Assembly (NCBI RefSeq): GCF_019443745.1
Contig: NZ_CP050948.1
Location: 1,550,001 to 1,614,000 of the forward strand
From: Iamia sp. SCSIO 61187
GTDB lineage: Bacteria > Actinomycetota > Acidimicrobiia > Acidimicrobiales > Iamiaceae
Direction of reading: 5' to 3'
Length of the DNA: 64,000 nt
The notes under the pieces were generated by a model that was not told where the DNA came from, searched no databases, and saw only the letters and a list, made by a program, of their open reading frames with translations. The position numbers and the translations under genes were made by a program. Of the stretch, positions 1-7,875 are shown piece by piece; the stretch's first letter is position 1; every line of letters begins with the position of its first letter.

Positions 1-384
1 GGTCGCCCCCCGGTGGGCCTGGGCCTCCCACGGCAGGATCGTCGTCGGGTGGTCGTCGGCGGGGACGAGCACCCGGTCGCCCTCCCGCCAGTCGAGCCCG
101 GCCGCCACCAGCCCCAGCCCGTGGGTGGTGTTGGCGACGAGGGCCACGTCGTCGGTGTCGGTCCCCAGGAGGGCGGCGGCGCGGGCGCGGAGCGGGGCCC
201 GGCGGGCGAGCCGGTCGTCGAGGGCGAGCGCCCCCCGCCGGGACGCGTCGCGGGCGTCGGCGGCGACGGCCTCGGCGGCGACGACGGGGAGCGGGCTGGC
301 GTAGGCGCTGTCGAGGTAGACGAGCCTCTCCGATGCCGGGAACTGGTCGCGTGGGAGCGGCGGCCGGGTTGGTGGAGGGGGCAC
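1..384 (-). CDS. Class V aminotransferase-fold PLP enzyme, N-terminal part only
   Basis: This gene runs off the left edge, so only about 128 N-terminal residues are present. Reading leftwards from a GTG at 384-382, the product contains YLDSAYASPLPVVAAEAV, then DVALVANTTHGLGLVAAGL, then GDRVLVPADDHPTTILPWE. This order matches the N-terminal half of class V aminotransferase-fold enzymes (cysteine desulfurase / isopenicillin-N-epimerase-like): the small-domain start, the Asn-Thr-Thr-His cofactor-phosphate region and the D-H-P substrate loop. The PLP-binding lysine lies outside the window, so sub-family and substrate cannot be fixed. It is divergent from the RND exporter at 480. Confidence 0.7.
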   Translation of the reverse strand, partial: MPPPPTRPPLPRDQFPASERLVYLDSAYASPLPVVAAEAVAADARDASRRGALALDDRLARRAPLRARAAALLGTDTDDVALVANTTHGLGLVAAGLDWREGDRVLVPADDHPTTILPWEAQAHRGAT

Positions 385-479
385 GTGGCTAGTGTGCCGC
401 CCGTCCCGCGAGGTGAGCGCGGGCCGTCGCCGGGCACCGGAAGCGGGCGGGCGGCGGACGCCGACATGAGGAGCCCCAC

Positions 480-3113
480 GTGCAGCGATTCTGGTCATGG
501 CTCGCGGTGGAGCTCGGGAGGCGGGCGGGCCTGGTCTCGATCGTGGGCCTCGTGGTCACGGTCGCCCTGGGGCTCGGCATCACGCAGCTGGAGTTCGCCA
601 CCGGGCAGGACAGCTACCTGAACAAGGGGGACCAGGTCGCCAAGGACAACGTGGCGTACCAGGACCTCTTCGGTGGCCAGATCATGATCGTGCTCTTCAC
701 CATGGAGGAGGGCTCGACGGTCGTCGACCTGACGACCGGGGAGAACCGCGAGACCATCCTCGAGGCCACCGAGGAGATCGCCGCCAACCCGAACGTCGAG
801 TCGGTGGTGACCCCGCTCACTGGCCTGGAGTTCTCCGACCGCCTCATCCAGAACTCCTACGCCGACCCGTCCGAGCGGGCCGGCCTGCCGACCGAGTCCG
901 TGGCCGGCACCGTCCTCCAGGCGGCGATCGACGCCGAGGAGCCGGGCAGCGAGGAGCAGATCCTCCGCTACCTGGACCAGGATCGGACGGCGTGCCGCCT
1001 GCTGGGCATCGCCAACCCGCTGATCACCCCCGAGCAGGTGCCCGACGAGCGACGGGAGCCGTGCGACGAGCCCGGCTTCGACGCCGACGGCGACCTCGCC
1101 CCCGAGCCCGACGTGGCCGTCCTCACCAACCCCGAATGGGTCGACTTCCTGCTCCACGACAACACCGGCGAGATCCGCAAGTCACTGCGGACCTTCTTCC
1201 CCGACGACACCCACGCCCAGATGATCGTGCGGCTCAAGGGCAACGCCGACATCGAGGTCGAGGGGGCGGGCGCCGTCGCCGTCAAGGAGGTCTGGGAGGA
1301 CCGTGAGATCGAGGGGGCCGAGCTCACCGTGACCGGCGCCCCCGTCCTCCTCAAGGACATCAACGACTACCTCAAGGGCGGGATCCTGCGCCTCGGCGCC
1401 ATCGCCGTGGCGATCATGGTCCTGATCCTGCTGGTCCTCTTCGACGTGCGCTGGCGGCTGCTGCCCCTCGCGGTGGTGCTCGTCGGCGTCATCTGGGCCT
1501 TCGGCCTGGCCGGCTACCTCGGCATCCCCCTGTCGGTGGTGACCATCGCCGGGCTGCCGGTGATGCTCGGCGTGGGCATCGACTACGCGATCCAGATGCA
1601 CGCCCGGATCGAGGAGGAGGTGGTGATCGACCGGGCGTCGCACCCGATCCAGGAGACGGCGCGGAACCTGGGCCCGGCCCTGCTGGTCGTCACCTTCGAC
1701 GCCGTGTTCGCCTTCGCCGCCCTGCGCTTCGCCAAGGTCCCGATGATCCGGGACTTCGCCCTGCTCCTCTGCATCGGCGTCGCCGTGATCTGCCTCGGGT
1801 CGATCATCCTGCCGCTGGCCGCCCTCGGCATCCGCGAGTACCGGTCGCCGACCACCGGCCGCGACTTCCGCGAGGGCGCCCTGGGCCGCCTCACCGTGTG
1901 GCTGGGCTCGCTCTCGCCGCGGGTGGCCCCGCCGCTCATGGCCGCCAGCCTCGTGATCTTCGTCGGCGGGATCGTCGTGGAGGACAAGCTGACGCTCCAG
2001 ACCGACCCCGTCCAGTGGGTCAACCAAGAGTCCCAGAACCGCAAGGACATCGCCACCCTCGAGGAGGAGGTCGACTCCTCCAGCGAGCTCGGGATCTACG
2101 TGACCGGCGAGACCGAGGAGGAGCTGTTCACCGACGAGAACGTCGAGTACCTCCACTCGTTCACCAATGAGACGCTGGCCGAGTACCCCGACCTGTTGAA
2201 CCGTGCGTCGAGCATCCTCACCCCGATCAGCTTCCTGACCGAGATCGAGGGGACCTCGGACGTGGCCCCGACCGGTGAGCAGATCCGCACAGCGTACGAG
2301 GCGGCCCCGGACGCGGTGAAGACCTTCACCGTGGCCAACACCGGCGACGACCACGCCATGAACATCCTCTTCACGACCCGGCCGAGCTCGCTCGACGAGC
2401 GGGCCGAGATGGTGAACGAGATCCGGGAGACGGCCGACCCGCCGGGCGACGTGCGGGCCACGCCCTCGGGGCTGGCCGTGGTGGGCGTCGGGCTGCTCGA
2501 GAACCTCGAGTCGAACCGGGTCCTGCTGACCTACCTGTCGATCCTCTTCGTCTTCCTCTTCCTCACGGTCCGGCTGCGGAGCATCGTGCGGTCGCTGCTG
2601 TCGCTCGTGCCGGTGCTGATCGCCGTGGGCGCGGCGTCGCTGGTGGCCTTCGCCCTCAGCCTGAAGCTGAGCCCCATGACCGCGGTCGGGGGGCCGCTCG
2701 TCATCGCGGTCTGCACCGAGTTCACGTCGCTGATCCTCCTGCGGTTCCTCGAGGAGCGGAAGCGAGGCCTGACCCCGCAGGCGGCTGCCGACGTGGTCGC
2801 CGCCCGCACCGGGCGGGCGTTCATCGTCTCGGCCATGACTGCCATCGTGGGCGTCGGGGTGATCGCCACGTCGTCGCTGCCGCTGCTGCGCGACTTCGGG
2901 ATCATCGTGGCCATGAACGTGCTGGTCGCGCTGCTCTCGGCGCTCGTGATCCTGCCGCCGGTGATGGTGTGGGCCGAGCAGCGGGGCTGGGTCTCGCGGG
3001 GGATGATCGACCCCGAGATCATCGCCCACGCCACCAAGACCCACGACGAGTCCCAGCCCGACACCCCCGACCTCGGCGGCGCCGAGGTCACCACTCCCAC
3101 CCCGACCGGCTGA
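480..3113 (+). CDS. RND superfamily exporter, MMPL/HAE3 type
   Basis: This 877-residue integral membrane protein fits the MMPL-like (HAE3) branch of RND transporters, proton-driven exporters of lipids or other hydrophobic molecules. One membrane segment lies near residues 15-37, then a large extracytoplasmic domain, a membrane block at about 300-450 with the GIDYAIQMHARIEEE motif (about 364-378), a second extracytoplasmic domain and a final membrane block at about 680-840. This is the usual duplicated RND layout. The GTG start is preceded by AGGAG with 6-nt spacing. The C-terminal tail is acidic and polar. Substrate is unknown. It stands alone: the flanking genes are divergent (left) and convergent (right). 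Confidence 0.85.
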   Translation: MQRFWSWLAVELGRRAGLVSIVGLVVTVALGLGITQLEFATGQDSYLNKGDQVAKDNVAYQDLFGGQIMIVLFTMEEGSTVVDLTTGENRETILEATEEIAANPNVESVVTPLTGLEFSDRLIQNSYADPSERAGLPTESVAGTVLQAAIDAEEPGSEEQILRYLDQDRTACRLLGIANPLITPEQVPDERREPCDEPGFDADGDLAPEPDVAVLTNPEWVDFLLHDNTGEIRKSLRTFFPDDTHAQMIVRLKGNADIEVEGAGAVAVKEVWEDREIEGAELTVTGAPVLLKDINDYLKGGILRLGAIAVAIMVLILLVLFDVRWRLLPLAVVLVGVIWAFGLAGYLGIPLSVVTIAGLPVMLGVGIDYAIQMHARIEEEVVIDRASHPIQETARNLGPALLVVTFDAVFAFAALRFAKVPMIRDFALLLCIGVAVICLGSIILPLAALGIREYRSPTTGRDFREGALGRLTVWLGSLSPRVAPPLMAASLVIFVGGIVVEDKLTLQTDPVQWVNQESQNRKDIATLEEEVDSSSELGIYVTGETEEELFTDENVEYLHSFTNETLAEYPDLLNRASSILTPISFLTEIEGTSDVAPTGEQIRTAYEAAPDAVKTFTVANTGDDHAMNILFTTRPSSLDERAEMVNEIRETADPPGDVRATPSGLAVVGVGLLENLESNRVLLTYLSILFVFLFLTVRLRSIVRSLLSLVPVLIAVGAASLVAFALSLKLSPMTAVGGPLVIAVCTEFTSLILLRFLEERKRGLTPQAAADVVAARTGRAFIVSAMTAIVGVGVIATSSLPLLRDFGIIVAMNVLVALLSALVILPPVMVWAEQRGWVSRGMIDPEIIAHATKTHDESQPDTPDLGGAEVTTPTPTG

Positions 3114-3121
3114 CCCGCACG

Positions 3122-3134
3122 GGTGCCTGGCACC
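3122..3134. terminator. Short palindrome GGTGCCTGGCACC between convergent genes
   Basis: A perfect 13-nt palindrome sits 9 nt after the stop of the RND exporter and before the end of the convergent gene at 3211. It has no T-tract. It may end transcription or be one of the short intergenic palindromes of this genome (compare 5848-5880 and 12177-12189). Confidence 0.4.
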
Positions 3135-3210
3135 ATCCGTGCACCGCCCGGGCACCATCGGACCCGAGGACGTGGCCACCACCAAGACCTGACCCCCACG
3201 AATGGTGCCG

Positions 3211-3597
3211 TCAGCCGGCGTCGCGGAGGTCTTCCTTCCACGCCCGGAAGCGCTGGTGGCTGGCCCCCGACGGCCCGACGCCGTCGCCGGTCCCGTCGGC
3301 GAACATCCGGAACGTGTGGGTGACGCCCAGGTCGTCGGCCCGGCCCGCCCACATCCGGGCGTCGCCCTTGTTGGGCGGCCCCGCCCGCCACAGGATCCAC
3401 GGCCCGATGCGGCGGATGTAGCGGGCGACCGGGGCATCGGGCAGGTCGGCGCCCAGGGCCAACAGGTCGGCGGGGGCCTCGACCCACGCCGTGGCCGGGA
3501 TGGCCCGGTCCCGGATCGGCGTGGCCGGCAGGTCGTCGGTGTGGACCGGCGTGTGATCGAGGGGGCGCTGCGGGGAGGGCAGGGCGGGGCCGCTCAC
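3211..3597 (-). CDS. Hypothetical protein downstream of MBL hydrolase
   Basis: A protein of about 128 residues of unknown function. It has no signal peptide or membrane segment and is rich in Arg, Trp and Gly in its second half (RRIGPWILWRAGPPNKGDAR, then MFADGTGDGVGPSG). Its GTG start overlaps the TGA of the upstream MBL hydrolase (GTGA at 3597-3594), so the two are translationally coupled. A second GTG three bases earlier is equally possible. Actinobacterial codon use and the tight coupling support a real gene. I do not recognise a family. Confidence 0.65.
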   Translation of the reverse strand: MSGPALPSPQRPLDHTPVHTDDLPATPIRDRAIPATAWVEAPADLLALGADLPDAPVARYIRRIGPWILWRAGPPNKGDARMWAGRADDLGVTHTFRMFADGTGDGVGPSGASHQRFRAWKEDLRDAG

Positions 3598-4214
3598 CAC
3601 CCGCGCTCGGCCCACTCGTCGAGGTGCGGCCGCTCGGTGCCGATGGTGGTGGCGTCGCCGTGTCCGGGCAGGACGACGGTCTCGTCGGGGAGGGTGAAGA
3701 GCCGGTCGGTGAGCGACCGCATGATCGTGACGAAGTCGCCGCCCTCGAACGAGGTGTTGCCGGGCCCGCCGGGGAACAGGGTGTCGCCGCTGAACAGCAG
3801 CGGGGTGCCCTCGACGGTGAAGCAGACCGACCCCGGCGTGTGCCCCGGGGTGTGGAGGGCGTGGAGGCGGAGCCGACCGACCTCGATGACGTCCTCGTCG
3901 TCGATGGTGGAGTCGTAGCTCGGCAGCATCCCGGCGTCGGCCTCGGTGACGGCGACGTCGTAGCCGGCGTCGCGCAGGGCGGGGACGGCCTGGATGTGGT
4001 CCCAGTGGCCGTGCGTCTCCAGGACCCGGCGGACGCCGAGGGCCCGGCACAGGTCGAGGAGCCGCTCGTGCTCGTTGGCCGCGTCGAGCAGGACGGCGTC
4101 GCCCGTCTCGGTGCAGCGCACGACGTAGACGTTGTTGTCCATCGGGCCCACCACCACCTGGTGGACCTCGAGGCCGGTGGCGGACCAGATCTGGGTCTCG
4201 GAGGGCGGGGCCAT
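3594..4214 (-). CDS. MBL-fold metallo-hydrolase, glyoxalase II-like
   Basis: A 206-residue metallo-beta-lactamase-fold hydrolase. The zinc signature THGHWDH is at residues 67-73 (H68, H70, D72, H73). Further ligands are visible in LHTPGHTPGS, FSGDTLFPGG and LPGHGDATT. These features are typical of hydroxyacylglutathione-hydrolase-like thioesterases, which hydrolyse thioesters of glutathione or of the actinobacterial thiol, although the true substrate cannot be read from sequence. The ATG start is in a short gap shared with the divergent uracil-DNA glycosylase. The gene is coupled by a 4-nt overlap to the small hypothetical gene after it. Confidence 0.88.
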   Translation of the reverse strand: MAPPSETQIWSATGLEVHQVVVGPMDNNVYVVRCTETGDAVLLDAANEHERLLDLCRALGVRRVLETHGHWDHIQAVPALRDAGYDVAVTEADAGMLPSYDSTIDDEDVIEVGRLRLHALHTPGHTPGSVCFTVEGTPLLFSGDTLFPGGPGNTSFEGGDFVTIMRSLTDRLFTLPDETVVLPGHGDATTIGTERPHLDEWAERGW

Positions 4215-4269
4215 GGCTCCAGTCTGCCGCCGATCCGGGCCCGGGGCGGCGCCTAGGGTCCGAGGCCGC

Positions 4270-4938
4270 ATGGCGACCACCGACTGGAACCCGATCCTGC
4301 GGGCCGAGCTCGAGCAGCCGTACTTCGGGGCGCTGCGGAGCTTCGTCGACGACGAGCGCCGACGCCACGAGGTGTTCCCCCCGGCCGAGGACGTCTTCGC
4401 CGCGCTGCACCTCACCCCGTACGCCGCCGTGAAGGTGCTGATCCTCGGCCAGGACCCGTACCACGGGCCGGGCCAGGCCCACGGGCTGTGCTTCTCGGTG
4501 CGGCCGGGGGTCGACGTGCCGCCGTCGCTGGTCAACATCTACAAGGAGCTCGAGTCGGACCTCGGCATCCCCCGACCCGACCACGGCTGCCTCGACGCCT
4601 GGGCCCGCCAGGGCGTGCTGCTGCTCAACGCCACGCTCACCGTCCGGGCCCGCCAGCCCGCCTCCCACCAGGGCAAGGGGTGGGAGACCTTCACCGACGC
4701 CGTCATCCGGGCCGTCGACGCCAAGCCCGAGCGGGTCGTGTTCATCCTCTGGGGGTCCTCGGCCCGCAAGAAGAAGGCGCTGGTCGACACGTCCAGGCAC
4801 GTGGTGATCGAGGCGCCCCACCCGTCGCCGCTCAGCGCCCACCGGGGCTTCTTCGGCAGCCGCCCCTTCAGCCGGGCCAACGCCGCCCTCGAGGCCGCCG
4901 GCCGCGAGCCCGTCGACTGGTCGATCCCGCCGCGCTGA
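4270..4938 (+). CDS. ung: Uracil-DNA glycosylase, family 1
   Basis: A 222-residue uracil-DNA glycosylase that removes uracil from DNA at the start of base excision repair. The water-activating loop GQDPYHGPGQAHG (about residues 58-70, catalytic Asp in QDPYH) and the C-terminal DNA-intercalating loop PHPSPLSAHRGFFG (about 182-195, catalytic His) are both intact, as are the uracil-pocket LLLNATLTV and FILWGSSA strands. Length is normal for family 1 Ung. The ATG at 4270 places MATTDWNPIL at the N-terminus; longer in-frame upstream reading would run into the divergent MBL gene. Confidence 0.96.
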   Translation: MATTDWNPILRAELEQPYFGALRSFVDDERRRHEVFPPAEDVFAALHLTPYAAVKVLILGQDPYHGPGQAHGLCFSVRPGVDVPPSLVNIYKELESDLGIPRPDHGCLDAWARQGVLLLNATLTVRARQPASHQGKGWETFTDAVIRAVDAKPERVVFILWGSSARKKKALVDTSRHVVIEAPHPSPLSAHRGFFGSRPFSRANAALEAAGREPVDWSIPPR

Positions 4939-4957
4939 ACGGGTCTAGGTTCCGCCG

Positions 4958-5839
4958 ATGGACGTCGGCGTCGCCCTGCCCACCATGGCCCCGGGCTACG
5001 GGCCCGGCACCACCGTCGACTGGAGCCGGGGCATCGACACCGGCCCCTTCTCCAGCGTGTCGGCAGGGGAGCGGATCACCTTCGACAACCCCGAGATCGC
5101 CACCACCCTGGCCGCGGCCGCGGCGGTGACCGAGCGGGTCGAGGTCATCGCCAACATCTGGATCCTGCCGATGCACCCGCCGACGCTGGTGGCCAAGCAG
5201 GTGGCGACGCTCGACCACCTGGCCGACGGGCGCTTCACCCTGGGCGTCGGGGTCGGCGGCCGGGGCCACGACTACCGGGCCGCCGAGGCGTCCGACGAGC
5301 GCCGCCACGCCCGCCTCGACGAGTGCGTGGCGTCGGTCCGTGCCCTGCTGGCCGGCGAGCCGCCGTTCCCCGGCGCCGACCCGGTCGGCCCGCCGCCGGT
5401 CCGCCCCGGCGGGGTCCCGATCCTGGGCTCGCCCATGGGGCCGCGCTCGATGGCTCGGGCCGCGGCCTGGGCCGACGGCGTCACCGGCTTCAGCGTCGCC
5501 GGCCGGGGCGACGAGATGCGGCGCACCAACGAGCTGGCCGACCGGGTCTTCGCCGAGGCCGGCCGCCCCCCGCCCCGCAAGCTCAGCGGCTGCTTCTACG
5601 TCGTCGGCGTCGAGGAGCCGCTCGCCACGCTGCGAGCGTTCGCCGCCCGCTACCTGGCCATCTTCGGCGCGGACTTCGCCGACGCCATGGCCGCCGAGTG
5701 CTGGGTCGCCACGCCCGACGACCTGGGCCGGGTCCTCGACGACGCCGAGGCCGCCGGGGTCGACGAGCTCGTCCTCGTCCCCGGCACCGTCGACCGCCGC
5801 TGCCTCGACGCCACCGCCGAGGTCGTCGCCGCCCGCTGA
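4958..5839 (+). CDS. LLM-class F420/flavin-dependent oxidoreductase
   Basis: A 293-residue luciferase-like (TIM-barrel) oxidoreductase. Typical elements are the N-terminal MDVGVALPTM strand, the RVEVIANIWILPMHPPTLVAKQVATLDHLADGRFTLGVGVGG block and the later GVPILGSPMGPRSM strand. Actinobacterial members mostly use deazaflavin F420; substrate is unknown. It follows ung by 19 nt on the same strand and may be co-transcribed with it. A 33-bp perfect palindrome starts 9 nt after the stop. Confidence 0.85.
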   Translation: MDVGVALPTMAPGYGPGTTVDWSRGIDTGPFSSVSAGERITFDNPEIATTLAAAAAVTERVEVIANIWILPMHPPTLVAKQVATLDHLADGRFTLGVGVGGRGHDYRAAEASDERRHARLDECVASVRALLAGEPPFPGADPVGPPPVRPGGVPILGSPMGPRSMARAAAWADGVTGFSVAGRGDEMRRTNELADRVFAEAGRPPPRKLSGCFYVVGVEEPLATLRAFAARYLAIFGADFADAMAAECWVATPDDLGRVLDDAEAAGVDELVLVPGTVDRRCLDATAEVVAAR

Positions 5840-5847
5840 CCCGGCGC

Positions 5848-5880
5848 GCGGTCGGAGTGGGTCAGACCCACTCCGACCGC
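5848..5880. terminator. 33-bp perfect palindrome, probable bidirectional terminator
   Basis: A perfect inverted repeat (16-nt arms around one central A at 5864) lies between the convergent LLM oxidoreductase and the PIN toxin gene. Its core is TGGGTCAGACCCA. There is no T-tract, as usual for hairpin terminators of high-GC actinobacteria. Confidence 0.6.
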
Positions 5881-5933
5881 ACGGTGGCGACCCGCCGGCC
5901 GGCTGGTCGATCTCGGCGCCCGTGGCGTCCCGG

Positions 5934-6338
5934 CTAGGTGCTGACGACGTCGAAGCCGAGGGCCAGGGCGACGGGGATCTGGCGGGGGTCGAAGGTGACG
6001 AAGGTGACCGGCGGGGGGAGGCGGTCGGCGGCGGCCAGGTGGAGGGCGTCCACGGTGCGCAGCGGCTGCTCGCGGGCCAGCTCGGCGGCCCGGTCGAGGC
6101 AGAGGGCGTCGACGGGGACGACGTGGGTGCGCTCCCAGTCGTCGCGGAGGGCCCGGCGCAGGCGGTCACGGTCGACGGGGTTGTCGGTGACCCGGTCGAC
6201 CAGCGGGAGGGCCTCGGCCAGGGCCAGGGCCGAGGCGCACCACACCGGGTCGGCGGCCATGGCGTCGACCACCACCTGCCGGTGCGGCCCGGTGAGGAAC
6301 CGCCCCAGCAGCGCCGTCGTGTCCAGCGCCAGCGTCAC
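5934..6338 (-). CDS. PIN-domain ribonuclease toxin, VapC-like
   Basis: A 134-residue PIN-domain protein, probably the toxin of a type II toxin-antitoxin pair that cleaves RNA. Acidic residues typical of PIN active sites are present in LALDTTALLG near the N-terminus, in ALALAEAL (Glu), in VDALHLAAADRL and in TFVTFDPRQ near the C-terminus. The GTG start (6338-6336) overlaps the stop of the upstream antitoxin as GTGA. The small size, the order antitoxin-toxin and the coupling all fit VapBC-type modules. The RNA target is not predictable. Confidence 0.85.
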   Translation of the reverse strand: MTLALDTTALLGRFLTGPHRQVVVDAMAADPVWCASALALAEALPLVDRVTDNPVDRDRLRRALRDDWERTHVVPVDALCLDRAAELAREQPLRTVDALHLAAADRLPPPVTFVTFDPRQIPVALALGFDVVST

Positions 6339-6610
6339 GAGCGGACCTCGGCGACGAGGCGGTCGAGGCGGCTGCCGAAGGCGTCGACCCGGACGTCGGG
6401 CGGGGGCCGGTCCGACCGTCGGGCCGGCACCACCAGCCCCCGGGCGGCCAGGTCCTCGATCGTCGGGACGTCGCCGGCGGGGTCGAGCGGCCCGAGCTGG
6501 GCCACCGGCCGCCCGGCGACGGTGACGACGATGCGCTCGCCCCCCTCGGCCCGGCGCAGGAACGTGGCCGCGTTGGCCCGGAAGGTGCGGACGGGGACGG
6601 TCTCGGCCAT
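6335..6610 (-). CDS. Phd/YefM-family antitoxin
   Basis: A 91-residue antitoxin. The N-terminal half, MAETVPVRTFRANAATFLRR followed by RIVVTVAGRPVAQLGPL, is the Phd/YefM DNA-binding fold; the C-terminal part is charged and flexible, as expected for the toxin-neutralising tail. It is coupled to the PIN toxin gene by a 4-nt overlap. An 18-bp inverted repeat ends 8 nt upstream of the ATG and is a likely autoregulatory operator. Confidence 0.87.
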   Translation of the reverse strand: MAETVPVRTFRANAATFLRRAEGGERIVVTVAGRPVAQLGPLDPAGDVPTIEDLAARGLVVPARRSDRPPPDVRVDAFGSRLDRLVAEVRS

Positions 6611-6617
6611 CGTCGGA

Positions 6618-6635
6618 GTGTACGCGCATGTACAC
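6618..6635. promoter_or_regulatory. Inverted repeat upstream of antitoxin gene, probable TA operator
   Basis: GTGTAC - 6 nt - GTACAC, a perfect inverted repeat with 6-bp arms. It lies immediately before the antitoxin start, where Phd/YefM-type antitoxins normally bind to repress their own operon. It is also within 46 nt of the divergent acyl-CoA dehydrogenase start. Confidence 0.55.
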
Positions 6636-6656
6636 AGGGGCGGCTCGCCCGGACCC

Positions 6657-6669
6657 GACCGCCCGGTCA
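6657..6669. promoter_or_regulatory. GACCGCCCGGTCA operator-like site before acyl-CoA dehydrogenase
   Basis: GACCG-CC-CGGTC is an inverted repeat lying 11 nt before the ATG of the acyl-CoA dehydrogenase. The identical 13-mer occurs at 27100-27112, 14 nt before an SDR gene. Symmetry and position resemble TetR-type repressor sites controlling acyl-CoA metabolism in actinobacteria; the regulator is not in this window. Confidence 0.55.
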
Positions 6670-6680
6670 GGATCCCGTCC

Positions 6681-7796
6681 ATGAACTTCGCCTTCAGTGA
6701 CGAGCAGGAGGAGCTGCGCAAGGTCGTGCGCCAGTTCCTCGAGAACAAGTCGAGCGAGACGGCCGTGCGCGAGCAGATGGACACCGAGCAGGGCTACGAT
6801 CCCGCCGTGTGGACCCAGATGGCCGAGCAGCTCGGCCTCCAGGGCCTGGCCATCCCCGAGGAGTACGGGGGCTCGGGCTACGGCTTCATCGAGCTGGTCG
6901 TCATCTTCGAGGAGATGGGCCGCCGGCTGCTGCCCGCCCCCTACTTCGCGACCGTGGCCCTGGCCGCCACCGCCCTGCTCCAGTCCGGTGACGAGGAGGC
7001 CAAGAAGGCCCACCTGCCCGGCATCGCCTCGGGCGAGACCATCGCCACGCTGGCCTTCACCGAGGCCAACGGCAAGTGGGACGAGAGCGGCATCACCGCC
7101 ACCGCCTCCAAGGACGGCGACGCCTACACCATCACCGGCGAGAAGATGTTCGTCCTCGACGGCCACGTCGCCAACCTGATCCTGGTGGCGGCCAAGACCG
7201 ACGCCGGCACGTCGCTGTTCGCGGTCGACGCCGAGGCCTCGGGCCTCACCCGCGAGGCCCTGCCGACCATGGACCAGACCCGCAAGCAGGCCAAGGTGAC
7301 CTTCGACGGCACCCCGGCCACGCTCATCGGCACCGACGGCCAGGGCTGGTCGGTCCTGGAGAAGACCCTCGACCTCGCCGTGGTGGCCCTGGCCGCCGAG
7401 CAGGTCGGTGGCGCCCAGCTGTGCCTCGAGATGGCCGTCCAGTACGCCAAGGACCGGGTGCAGTTCGGCCGGCCCATCGGCTCGTTCCAGGCCATCAAGC
7501 ACAAGTGCGCCGACATGCTGCTCGAGGTCGAGTCGGCCAAGTCCGCCGCCTACTACGCCGGCTGGTGCGCCTCGGAGCTCAACGACGAGCTGCCCTCGGT
7601 CGCCTCCCTGGCCAAGGCCTACTGCAGCGAGGCGTACTTCCACGCCGCCGCCGAGAACATCCAGATCCACGGTGGCATCGGCTTCACCTGGGAGCACCCG
7701 GCCCACCTGTACTTCAAGCGGGCCAAGAGCTCCGAGCTGCTGTTCGGCGACCCGACCTACCACCGCGAGCTGCTCGCCCAGCGCATCGGCCTGTAG
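6681..7796 (+). CDS. Acyl-CoA dehydrogenase family protein
   Basis: A 371-residue acyl-CoA dehydrogenase: helical N-terminal domain (EELRKVVRQFLENK), middle beta-domain with ATLAFTEANGKWDE and YTITGEKMFVLDG, and C-terminal flavin domain with YAKDRVQFGRPIGSFQAIKH and NIQIHGGIGFTWEHPAHLYFKR (segments quoted separately). The family makes the alpha-beta double bond in fatty or steroid acyl-CoAs. Where canonical enzymes carry the catalytic Glu of a YEGT-like motif, this protein reads SELLFGD, so Phe occupies that place. This resembles the non-catalytic type of chain in heteromeric actinobacterial dehydrogenases; no partner gene is adjacent. An operator-like palindrome precedes it. Confidence 0.9.
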   Translation: MNFAFSDEQEELRKVVRQFLENKSSETAVREQMDTEQGYDPAVWTQMAEQLGLQGLAIPEEYGGSGYGFIELVVIFEEMGRRLLPAPYFATVALAATALLQSGDEEAKKAHLPGIASGETIATLAFTEANGKWDESGITATASKDGDAYTITGEKMFVLDGHVANLILVAAKTDAGTSLFAVDAEASGLTREALPTMDQTRKQAKVTFDGTPATLIGTDGQGWSVLEKTLDLAVVALAAEQVGGAQLCLEMAVQYAKDRVQFGRPIGSFQAIKHKCADMLLEVESAKSAAYYAGWCASELNDELPSVASLAKAYCSEAYFHAAAENIQIHGGIGFTWEHPAHLYFKRAKSSELLFGDPTYHRELLAQRIGL

Positions 7797-7818
7797 GCCC
7801 GATCTGACCTGACTGCTG

Positions 7819-7870
7819 CGAGCTCGGTGGCAGATGGGGGACGACCATCCCCCATCTGCCACCGAGCTCG
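7819..7870. repeat. Palindromic element copy 1 (23-bp arms, 6-nt loop)
   Basis: The left arm at 7819-7841 and right arm at 7848-7870 are perfectly complementary over 23 bp, with loop CGACCA. The core is CTCGGTGGCAGATG and its complement. A second copy with the same arm and loop lengths is at 20342-20393 and differs by compensated changes. Here it lies between convergent genes (acyl-CoA dehydrogenase and GNAT) and could terminate both. Confidence 0.8.
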
Positions 7871-7875
7871 TCGCG

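Noticed and set aside
1182-3437. Long minus-strand ORF opposite the RND exporter
   Set aside because: His/Asp/Arg-rich low-complexity translation with no domain; it is the antisense shadow of the exporter in GC-rich DNA.
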